Assembly: GCA_946800325.1 (NCBI GenBank)
Contig: OX326956.1
Span: 47,043,052 to 47,107,051 of the forward strand
Direction of reading: 5' to 3'
Length of the DNA stretch: 64,000 nucleotides
DNA from: Luzula sylvatica
Lineage: Eukaryota > Streptophyta > Magnoliopsida > Poales > Juncaceae
Position 1 is the stretch's first letter. The number at the start of each line of letters is the position of its first letter. Below the pieces are notes generated by a model that saw only the letters and a list, made by a program, of their open reading frames with translations, had not been told where the DNA came from and searched no databases. Shown here one piece after another: positions 53,901 through 64,000 of the stretch. Made by a program: the position numbers and the translations under genes.

Positions 53901-56900
53901 AAGAAAGTTTGTTTTTCGATTCAAAACAAGATTTTAACGCTTTGAGGAGTTCAAATAACGTGTTTTTAGATCATTTGTATCGTATCTTTTACTACATAAC
54001 TTTTCACCAAATTTCACAAACACTAAGAAAGTTTGTTTTTCGATTCAAAACAAGATTTTAACGCTTTGGGTAGTTCAAATAACGTGTTTTTAGATCATTT
54101 GTATCGTATCTTTTACTACATAACTTTTCACCAAATTTCACAAACACTAAGAATGTTTGTTTTTCGATTCAAAACAAAATTTTAGCGCTTTGAGGAGTTC
54201 AAATAACGTGTTTTTGGATCATTTTTATCGTATCTTTTACTACAGAACTTTTCACCAAATTTCACAAACACTAAGAAAGTTTGTTTTTCGATTCAAAACA
54301 AGATTTTAAAGGTTTGAGGAGTTCAAATATACTGTTTTTAGATCATTTGTATCGTATCTTTTACTACATAACTTTTCACCAAATTTCACAAACACTAAGA
54401 AAGTTAGCTTTTCGATTCAAAACAAGATTTTAACGCTTTGAGGAGTTCAAATTACGTGTTTTTAGATCATTTGTATCGTATCCTTTACTACATAACTTTT
54501 CACCAAATTTCACAAACACAAATAAAGTTTGTTTTTCTATTCAAAACAAGATTTTAACGCTTTGAGGTGTTCAAATAACGTGTTTTTAGATCATTTGTAT
54601 TGTATCTTTTACTACATAACTTTTCACCAAATTTCACAAACCCTAATAAAGTTTGTTTTTCGATTCAAAACACACTTTTAACGCTTTCAGGAGTTCAAAT
54701 AACGTGTTTTTAGATCATTTGTATCATATATTTTACTACATAATTTTTCACCAAATTTCACAAACACAAATAAAGTTTGTTTTTCGATTCAAAACAAGAT
54801 TTTAGCGCTTTGAGGAGTTCAAATAACGTGTTTTTAGATCATTTGTATCGTATCCTTTACTACATAACTTTTCACCAAATTTCACAAACACAAATAAAGT
54901 TTGTTTTTCTATTCAAAACGAGATTTTAACGCTTTGAGGTGTTCAAATAACGTGTTTTTAGATCATTTGTATCGTATCTTTTACTACATAACTTTTCACC
55001 AAATTTCACAAACCCTAATAAAGTTTGTTTTTCGATTCAAAACAAAATTTTAAAGCTTTGAGTAGTTCAAATGACGTGTTTTTAGATCATTTGTATCGTA
55101 TCTTTTACTACATAACTTTTTACGAAATTTTACAAACACTAAGAAAGTTTGTTTTTCGATTCAAAACAAACTTTTAACGCTTTGAGGAGTTCAAATAATG
55201 TGATTTTAGATCATTTTTACCGTATCTTTTACTACATAACTTTTAACCAAATTTCACAAACACTAATAATGTTTGTTTTTCGATTCAAAACAAGATTTTA
55301 ACACTTTGAGGAGTTCAAATGACGTGTTTTTAGATCATTTGTATCGTATCTTTTACTACGTAACTTTTCACCAAATTTCACAAACACTAAGAAAGTTTGT
55401 TTTTCGATTCAAAACAAGATTTTTACGCTTTGAGGAGCTCAAATAACGTGTTTTTAGATCATTTGTATCGTATCCTTTACTACATAACTTTTCACCAAAT
55501 TTCACAAACAGTAAGAAAGTTTGCTTTTCGATTCAAAACAAGATTTTAACGCTTTGAGTAGTTCAAATAACGTGTTTTTAGATCATTTGTATCGTATCTT
55601 TTACTACATAACTTTTCACCAAATTTCACAAACACTAAGAAAGTTTGTTTTTCGATTCAAAACAAGATTTTAACGCTTTCAGTAGTTCAAATAACTTGTT
55701 TTTAGATCATTTGTATCGTATCTTTTACTACATAACTTTTCACCAAATTTCACAAACACTAAGAACGTTTGTTTATCGATTCAAAACAAGATTTTAGCGC
55801 TTTGAGGAGTTCAAATAACATGTTTTTAGATCATTTGTATCGTATCTTTTACTACCTAACTTTTCATCAAATTTCACAAACACCAAGAAAGTTTGTTTTT
55901 CTATTCAAAATAAGATTTTAACGCTTTGAGGAGCTCAAATAACTTATATTTAGATAATTTGTATCGTATCTTTTACTACGTAACTTTTCACCAAATTTCA
56001 CAAACACTAAGAAAGTTTGTTTATCGATTCAAAACAAGATTTTAGCGCTTTGAGGAGTTCAAATAACATGTTTTTAGATCATTTGTATCGTATCTTTTAC
56101 TACCTAACTTTTCATCAAATTTCACAAACACCAAGAAAGTTTGTTTTTCGATTCAAAACAAGATTTTAACGCTTTGAGTAGTTCAAATAACGTGTTTTTA
56201 GATCATTTGTATCGTATCTTTTACTACATAACTTTTCACCAAATTTCACAAACACTAAGAAAGTTTGTTTTTCTATTCAAAACAAGATTTTAACGCTTTG
56301 AGGAGCTCAAATAACTTATATTTAGATAATTTGTATCGTATCTTTTACTACGTAACTTTTCCCCACATTTCACAAACACTAAGATAGTTTGTTTTTCAAT
56401 TCAAAACAAGATTTTAGCGCTTTGAGGAGTTCAAATAACATGTTTTTAGATCATTTGTATCGTATCTTTTACTACATAACTTTTCACCAAATTTCACAAA
56501 CACTAAGAAAGTTTGTTTTTCGATTCAAAACAAGATTTTAACGCTTTGAGTAGTTCAAATGACGTATTTTTAGATCATTTGTATCGTATCTTTTACTACA
56601 TAACTTTTCACCAAATTTCACAAACACTAAGAAAGTTTGTTTTTCGATTCAAAACAAGATTTTAACGCTTTGGGTAGTTCAAATAACGTGTTTTTAGATC
56701 ATTTGTATCGTATCTTTTACTACATAACTTTTCACCAAATTTCACAAACACTAAGAAAGTTTGTTTTTCTATTCAAAACAAGATTTTAACGCTTTGAGGA
56801 GCTCAAATAACTTGTTTTTAGATCATTTGTATCGTATCTTTTACTACGTAACTTTTCCCCACATTTCACAAACACTAAGATAGTTTGTTTTTCGATTCAA

Positions 56901-58365
56901 AACAAGATTTTAGCGCTTTGAGGAGTTCAAATAACATGTTTTTAGATCATTTGTATCGTATCTTTTACTACATAACTTTTCACCAAATTTCACAAACACA
57001 AAGAAAGTTTGTTTTTCGATTCAAAACAAGATTTTAGCGCTTTGAGGAGGTCAAATAACGTGTTTTTAGATCATTTGTATCGTATCCTTTACTACATAAC
57101 TTTTCACCAAATTTCACAAACACAAATAAAGTTTGTTTTTCTATTCAAAACAAGATTTTAACGCTTTGAGGTGTTCAAATAACGTGTTTTTAGATCATTT
57201 GTATCGTATCTTTTACTACATAACTTTTCACCAAATTTCACAAACCCTAATAAAGTTTGTTTTTCGATTCAAAACAAAATTTTAAAGCTTTGAGTAGTTC
57301 AAATGACGTGTTTTTAGATCATTTGTATCGTATCTTTTACTACATAACTTTTTACGAAATTTTACAAACACTAAGAAAGTTTGTTTTTCGATTCAAAACA
57401 AACTTTTAACGCTTTGAGGAGTTCAAATAATGTGATTTTAGATCATTTTTACCGTATCTTTTACTACATAACTTTTAACCAAATTTCACAAACACTAATA
57501 ATGTTTGTTTTTCGATTCAAAACAAGATTTTAACACTTTGAGGAGTTCAAATGACGTGTTTTTAGATCATTTGTATCGTATCTTTTACTACGTAACTTTT
57601 CACCAAATTTCACAAACACTAACAAAGTTTGTTTTTCGATTCAAAACAAGATTTTTACGCTTTGAGGAGCTCAAATAACGTGTTTTTAGATCATTTGTAT
57701 CGTATCCTTTACTACATAACTTTTCACCAAATTTCACAAACAGTAAGAAAGTTTGCTTTTCGATTCAAAACAAGATTTTAACGCTTTGAGTAGTTCAAAT
57801 AACGTGTTTTTAGATCATTTGTATCGTATCTTTTACTACATAACTTTTCACCAAATTTCACAAACACTAAGAAAGTTTGTTTTTCGATTCAAAACAAGAT
57901 TTTAACGCTTTCAGTAGTTCAAATAACTTGTTTTTAGATCATTTGTATCGTATCTTTTACTACATAACTTTTCACCAAATTTCACAAACACTAAGAACGT
58001 TTGTTTATCGATTCAAAACAAGATTTTAGCGCTTTGAGGAGTTCAAATAACATGTTTTTAGATCATTTGTATCGTATCTTTTACTACATAACTTTTCACC
58101 AAATTTCACAAACACAAAGAAAGTTTGTTTATCGATTCAAAACAAGATTTTAGCGCTTTGAGGAGTTCAAATAACATGTTTTTAGATCATTTGTATCGTA
58201 TCTTTTACTACCTAACTTTTCATCAAATTTCACAAACACCAAGAAAGTTTGTTTTTCGATTCAAAACAAGATTTTAACGCTTTGAGTAGTTCAAATAACG
58301 TGTTTTTAGATCATTTGTATCGTATCTTTTACTACATAACTTTTTGACCAAATTTCACAAACACT
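50926..58365. repeat. 60-unit higher-order repeat, copy 2 (regime D)
   Basis: This is the tandem copy of 43,486-50,925. The join lies within 50,926-50,942: the base before it (T50,925) fits the pre-junction type, and from G50,943 it follows 43,503 onward (TCGATTC, AAAACACAC) where the alternative at 58,383 has TCTATTC. The TTTTTGACC one-base insertion sits just left of both joins (50,901 and 58,341), and I saw it nowhere else. Confidence 0.9.
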
Positions 58366-58852
58366 AAGAAAGTTTGTTTTTCTATTCAAAACAAGATTTT
58401 AACGCTTTGAGGAGCTCAAATAACTTATATTTAGATAATTTGTATCATATCTTTTACTACGTAACTTTTCCCCACATTTCACAAACACTAAGATAGTTTG
58501 TTTTTCAATTCAAAACAAGATTTTAGCGCTTTGAGGAGTTCAAATAACATGTTTTTAGATCATTTATATCGTATCTTTTACTACATAACTTTTCACCAAA
58601 TTTCACAAACACTAAGAAAGTTTGTTTTTCGATTCAAAACAAGATTTTAACGCTTTGAGTAGTTCAAATGACGTATTTTTAGATCATTTGTATCGTATCT
58701 TTTACTACATAACTTTTCACCAAATTTCACAAACACTAAGAAAGTTTGTTTTTCGATTCAAAACAAGATTTTAACGCTTTGGGTAGTTCAAATAACGTGT
58801 TTTTAGATCATTTGTATCGTATCTTTTACTACATAACTTTTCACCAAATTTT
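58366..58852. repeat. Start of regime E, matching 61,590-62,076
   Basis: This is satellite matching downstream sequence at 26 units (3,224). The shared order is GAGCTC-TTATAT with TCATATC, CCCCAC, CATTTATATCG, GACGTATTTTT (58,671 and 61,895), GGGTAG and AAATTTTAC. Before 58,346 the offset is 3,225 because of the TTTTTGACC insertion. Confidence 0.75.
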
Positions 58853-61570
58853 ACAAACACTAAGAAAGTTTGTTTTTCGATTCAAAACAAGATTTTAACG
58901 CTTTCAGTAGTTCAAATAACTTGTTTTTAGATCATTTGTATCGTATCTTTTACTACATAACTTTTCACCAAATTTCACAAACACTAAGAACGTTTGTTTA
59001 TCGATTCAAAACAAGATTTTAGCGCTTTGAGGAGTTCAAATAACATGTTTTTAGATCATTTGTATCGTATCTTTTACTACCTAACTTTTCATCAAATTTC
59101 ACAAACACCAAGAAAGTTTGTTTTTCTATTCAAAATAAGATTTTAACGCTTTGAGGAGCTCAAATAACTTATATTTAGATAATTTGTATCGTATCTTTTA
59201 CTACGTAACTTTTCACCAAATTTCACAAACACTAAGAAAGTTTGTTTATCGATTCAAAACAAGATTTTAGCGCTTTGAGGAGTTCAAATAACATGTTTTT
59301 AGATCATTTGTATCGTATCTTTTACTACCTAACTTTTCATCAAATTTCACAAACACCAAGAAAGTTTGTTTTTCGATTCAAAACAAGATTTTAACGCTTT
59401 GAGTAGTTCAAATAACGTGTTTTTAGATCATTTGTATCGTATCTTTTACTACATAACTTTTCACCAAATTTCACAAACACTAAGAAAGTTTGTTTTTCTA
59501 TTCAAAACAAGATTTTAACGCTTTGAGGAGCTCAAATAACTTATATTTAGATAATTTGTATCGTATCTTTTACTACGTAACATTTCCCCACATTTCACAA
59601 ACACTAAGATAGTTTGTTTTTCAATTCAAAACAAGATTTTAGCGCTTTGAGGAGTTCAAATAACATGTTTTTAGATCATTTGTATCGTATCTTTTACTAC
59701 ATAACTTTTCACCAAATTTCACAAACACTAAGAAAGTTTGTTTTTCGATTCAAAACAAGATTTTAACGCTTTGAGTAGTTCAAATGACGTATTTTTAGAT
59801 CATTTGTATCGTATCTTTTACTACATAACTTTTCACCAAATTTCACAAACACTAAGAAAGTTTGTTTTTCGATTCAAAACAAGATTTTAACGCTTTGGGT
59901 AGTTCAAATAACGTGTTTTTAGATCATTTGTATCGTATCTTTTACTACATAACTTTTCACCAAATTTCACAAACACTAAGAAAGTTTGTTTTTCTATTCA
60001 AAACAAGATTTTAACGCTTTGAGGAGCTCAAATAACTTGTTTTTAGATCATTTGTATCGTATCTTTTACTACGTAACTTTTCCCCACATTTCACAAACAC
60101 TAAGATAGTTTGTTTTTCGATTCAAAACAAGATTTTAGCGCTTTGAGGAGTTCAAATAACATGTTTTTAGATCATTTGTATCGTATCTTTTACTACATAA
60201 CTTTTCACCAAATTTCACAAACACAAAGAAAGTTTGTTTTTCGATTCAAAACAAGATTTTAGCGCTTTGAGGAGGTCAAATAACGTGTTTTTAGATCATT
60301 TGTATCGTATCCTTTACTACATAACTTTTCACCAAATTTCACAAACACAAATAAAGTTTGTTTTTCTATTCAAAACAAGATTTTAACGCTTTGAGGTGTT
60401 CAAATAACGTGTTTTTAGATCATTTGTATCGTATCTTTTACTACATAACTTTTCACCAAATTTCACAAACCCTAATAAAGTTTGTTTTTCGATTCAAAAC
60501 AAAATTTTAAAGCTTTGAGTAGTTCAAATGACGTGTTTTTAGATCATTTGTATCGTATCTTTTACTACATAACTTTTTACGAAATTTTACAAACACTAAG
60601 AAAGTTTGTTTTTCGATTCAAAACAAACTTTTAACGCTTTGAGGAGTTCAAATAATGTGATTTTAGATCATTTTTACCGTATCTTTTACTACATAACTTT
60701 TAACCAAATTTCACAAACACTAATAATGTTTGTTTTTCGATTCAAAACAAGATTTTAACACTTTGAGGAGTTCAAATGACGTGTTTTTAGATCATTTGTA
60801 TCGTATCTTTTACTACGTAACTTTTCACCAAATTTCACAAACACTAACAAAGTTTGTTTTTCGATTCAAAACAAGATTTTTACGCTTTGAGGAGCTCAAA
60901 TAACGTGTTTTTAGATCATTTGTATCGTATCCTTTACTACATAACTTTTCACCAAATTTCACAAACAGTAAGAAAGTTTGCTTTTCGATTCAAAACAAGA
61001 TTTTAACGCTTTGAGTAGTTCAAATAACGTGTTTTTAGATCATTTGTATCGTATCTTTTACTACATAACTTTTCACCAAATTTCACAAACACTAAGAAAG
61101 TTTGTTTTTCGATTCAAAACAAGATTTTAACGCTTTCAGTTGTTCAAATAACTTGTTTTTAGATCATTTGTATCGTATCTTTTACTACATAACTTTTCAC
61201 CAAATTTCACAAACACTAAGAACGTTTGTTTATCGATTCAAAACAAGATTTTAGCGCTTTGAGGAGTTCAAATAACATGTTTTTAGATCATTTGTATCGT
61301 ATCTTTTACTACATAACTTTTCACCAAATTTCACAAACACAAAGAAAGTTTGTTTATCGATTCAAAACAAGATTTTAGCGCTTTGAGGAGTTCAAATAAC
61401 ATGTTTTTAGATCATTTGTATCGTATCTTTTACTACCTAACTTTTCATCAAATTTCACAAACACCAAGAAAGTTTGTTTTTCGATTCAAAACAAGATTTT
61501 AACGCTTTGAGTAGTTCAAATAACGTGTTTTTAGATCATTTGTATCGTATCTTTTACTACATAACTTTTC
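58853..61570. repeat. 26-unit-spaced copy of 55,628-58,345
   Basis: This matches the end of regime D at offset 3,225 (26 units plus the base inserted at 58,341). Markers that line up: AAGAACGTTTG at 55,759 and 58,984, GACGTATTTTT at 56,562 and 59,787, and TTTTTACGAAA at 57,349 and 60,574. Private changes are AACATTTCCCC near 59,580 and CAGTTGTTC near 61,137. The 61,3xx region has the ordinary CTTTTCACC, so the TTTTTGACC insertion is absent from this copy. Confidence 0.8.
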
Positions 61571-62681
61571 ACCAAATTTCACAAACACTAAGAAAGTTTG
61601 TTTTTCTATTCAAAACAAGATTTTAACGCTTTGAGGAGCTCAAATAACTTATATTTAGATAATTTGTATCATATCTTTTACTACGTAACTTTTCCCCACA
61701 TTTCACAAACACTAAGATAGTTTGTTTTTCAATTCAAAACAAGATTTTAGCGCTTTGAGGAGTTCAAATAACATGTTTTTAGATCATTTATATCGTATCT
61801 TTTACTACATAACTTTTCACCAAATTTCACAAACACTAAGAAAGTTTGTTTTTCGATTCAAAACAAGATTTTAACGCTTTGAGTAGTTCAAATGACGTAT
61901 TTTTAGATCATTTGTATCGTATCTTTTACTACATAACTTTTCACCAAATTTCACAAACACTAAGAAAGTTTGTTTTTCGATTCAAAACAAGATTTTAACG
62001 CTTTGGGTAGTTCAAATAACGTGTTTTTAGATCATTTGTATCGTATCTTTTACTACATAACTTTTCACCAAATTTTACAAACACTAAGAAAGTTTGTTTT
62101 TCTATTCAAAACAAGATTTTAACGCTTTGAGGAGCTCAAATAACTTGTTTTTAGATCATTTGTATCGTATCTTTTACTACGTAACTTTTCCCAACATTTC
62201 ACAAACACTAAGATAGTTTGTTTTTCGATTCAAAACAAGATTTTAGCGCTTTGAGGAGTTCAAATAACATGTTTTTAGATCATTTGTATCGTATCTTTTA
62301 CTACATAACTTTTCACCAAATTTCACAAACACAAAGAAAGTTTGTTTTTCGATTCAAAACAAGATTTTAGCGCTTTGAGGAGTTCAAATAACGTGTTTTT
62401 AGATCATTTGTATCGTATCCTTTACTACATAACTTTTCACCAAATTTCACAAACACAAATAAAGTTTGTTTTTCTATTCAAAACAAGATTTTAACGCTTT
62501 GAGGTGTTCAAATTACGTGTTTTTAGATCATTTGTATTGTATCTTTTACTACATAACTTTTCACCAAATTTCACAAACCCTAATAAAGTTTGTTTTTCGA
62601 TTCAAAACACACTTTTAGCGCTTTCAGGAGTTCAAATAACGTGTTTTTAGATCATTTGTATCATATATTTTACTACATAAT
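61571..62681. repeat. Satellite segment related to 27,965-29,080
   Basis: This continues the 26-unit match to about 62,078. It then follows the variant order of regime C, including CCCAACATTTC near 62,190 (also at 28,583, 34,163 and 41,480), AAATTACGTG near 62,512 and TTTTAGCGCTTTCAG near 62,614. The caaaata insertion typical of regime C (28,780) is absent here, so this is a sister and not a direct copy. Confidence 0.7.
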
Positions 62682-64000
62682 TTTTCACCAAATTTCACAA
62701 ACACTAAGAAAGTTTGTTTTTCGATTCAAAACAAGATTTTAACGCTTTGAGTAGTTCAAATGACGTATTTTTAGATCATTTGTATCGTATCTTTTACTAC
62801 ATAACTTTTCACCAAATTTCACAAACACTAAGAAAGTTTGTTTTTCGATTCAAAACAAGATTTTAACGCTTTGGGTAGTTCAAATAACGTGTTTTTAGAT
62901 CATTTGTATCGTATCTTTTACTACATAACTTTTCACCAAATTTTACAAACACTAAGAAAGTTTGTTTTTCGATTCAAAACAAGATTTTAACGCTTTCAGT
63001 AGTTCAAATAACTTGTTTTTAGATCATTTGTATCGTATCTTTTACTACATAACTTTTCACCAAATTTCACAAACACTAAGAACGTTTGTTTATCGATTCA
63101 AAACAAGATTTTAGCGCTTTGAGGAGTTCAAATAACATGTTTTTAGATCATTTGTATCGTATCTTTTACTACCTAACTTTTCATCAAATTTCACAAACAC
63201 CAAGAAAGTTTGTTTTTCTATTCAAAATAAGATTTTAACGCTTTGAGGAGCTCAAATAACTTATATTTAGATAATTTGTATCGTATCTTTTACTACGTAA
63301 CTTTTCACCAAATTTCACAAACACTAAGAAAGTTTGTTTATCGATTCAAAACAAGATTTTAGCGCTTTGAGGAGTTCAAATAACATGTTTTTAGATCATT
63401 TGTATCGTATCTTTTACTACCTAACTTTTCATCAAATTTCACAAACACCAAGAAAGTTTGTTTTTCGATTCAAAACAAGATTTTATCGCTTTGAGTAGTT
63501 CAAATAACGTGTTTTTAGATCATTTGTATCGTATCTTTTACTACATAACTTTTCACCAAATTTCACAAACACTAAGAAAGTTTGTTTTTCTATTCAAAAC
63601 AAGATTTTAACGCTTTGAGGAGCTCAAATAACTTATATTTAGATAATTTGTATCGTATCTTTTACTACGTAACATTTCCCCACATTTCACAAACACTAAG
63701 ATAGTTTGTTTTTCAATTCAAAACAAGATTTTAGCGCTTTGAGGAGTTCAAATAACATGTTTTTAGATCATTTGTATCGTATCTTTTACTACATAACTTT
63801 TCACCAAATTTCACAAACACTAAGAAAGTTTGTTTTTCGATTCAAAACAAGATTTTAACGCTTTGAGTAGTTCAAATGACGTATTTTTAGATCATTTGTA
63901 TCGTATCTTTTACTACATAACTTTTCACCAAATTTCACAAACACTAAGAAAGTTTGTTTTTCGATTCAAAACAAGATTTTAACGCTTTGGGTAGTTCAAA
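62682..64000. repeat. 33-unit-spaced copy of 58,590-59,908, cut by the window edge
   Basis: This matches at an offset of exactly 4,092 (33 x 124) up to the last base. It shares the private AACATTTCCCC change (59,580 and 63,672). One difference is TTTTATCGCT at 63,481 against TTTTAACGCT at 59,389. The duplication probably continues beyond the window. The last partial unit begins at 63,983. Confidence 0.8.

Larger units (their letters stand above)
1..64000. repeat. 124-bp satellite DNA array filling the whole window
   Basis: The whole window is a head-to-tail tandem repeat. Unit starts fall at 1, 125, 249, 373, 497 and onward every 124 bases to 63,983, giving 516 full units plus 18 bases. Fourteen one-base indels (net -2) explain the final register exactly, so there is no room for an inserted transposon, gene or spacer. 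No unit is inverted. A typical unit holds about 35 G or C in 124 bases (28%). No coding sequence, tRNA, rRNA or ordinary promoter is visible. Long satellites of this type normally make up centromeric or pericentromeric heterochromatin in eukaryotes and can carry CENH3/CENP-A nucleosomes. That role is inferred, since nothing in the sequence proves centromere activity. The family is not one I can name. Confidence 0.97.

Noticed and set aside
1..64000. CRISPR array
   Set aside because: The repeats are contiguous with no unique spacers. Variation is scattered substitution within a 124-bp unit, and there are no cas genes.
1..64000. Transposable element or LTR insertion
   Set aside because: Unit register is unbroken throughout apart from single-base indels, so no inserted element can be present.

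Overview
The window is one uninterrupted array of AT-rich satellite DNA with no credible gene, RNA gene or mobile element. The repeating unit is 124 bp, about 28% G+C in a consensus read by eye. All units lie head to tail in the same orientation. Taking the unit to begin at CGCTTTG (position 1), I count 516 complete units plus an 18-base partial unit starting at 63,983. Fourteen single-base indels (net -2) account exactly for that end position, so nothing else interrupts the array. Long homogeneous satellites of this kind are typical of eukaryotic centromeric or pericentromeric heterochromatin. The lineage cannot be fixed from sequence alone. A plant is my best guess, from the unit style (CAAAA motif, AT-rich, about 120 bp) and a weak remembered resemblance to a legume centromere repeat.

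The units are not identical. Many variants recur in fixed order, giving higher-order repeats (HORs) of unusual length. Five regimes follow one another. (A) 1-11,577: a 51-unit period (6,322 bp). (B) 10,111-25,486: two tandem copies of a 62-unit HOR (7,688 bp), each with a nested 17-unit duplication. (Transition) 25,487-28,642: a mosaic block. (C) 28,643-43,276: two copies of a 59-unit HOR (7,317 bp) with an internal 45-unit periodicity. (D) 43,486-58,365: two copies of a 60-unit HOR (7,440 bp) with an internal 18-unit periodicity. (E) 58,366-64,000: shorter 26- and 33-unit duplications that run off the window edge. Blocks of 1-3 kb are shared between regimes.

Nearly every offset between related segments is a whole number of 124-bp units, corrected only for the shared single-base indels. 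This points to repeated in-register unequal exchange or segmental amplification. Some junctions can be narrowed to 16-88 bases inside hybrid units. The only open reading frames of note (91 codons at 1,212 and 7,534) are satellite read-through and not genes. The most interesting content is this HOR architecture, a pair of overlapping short inverted repeats in most units, and the handful of ancestral indels that trace the amplification history. All periods and matches were found by reading and coordinate arithmetic, not by alignment software.
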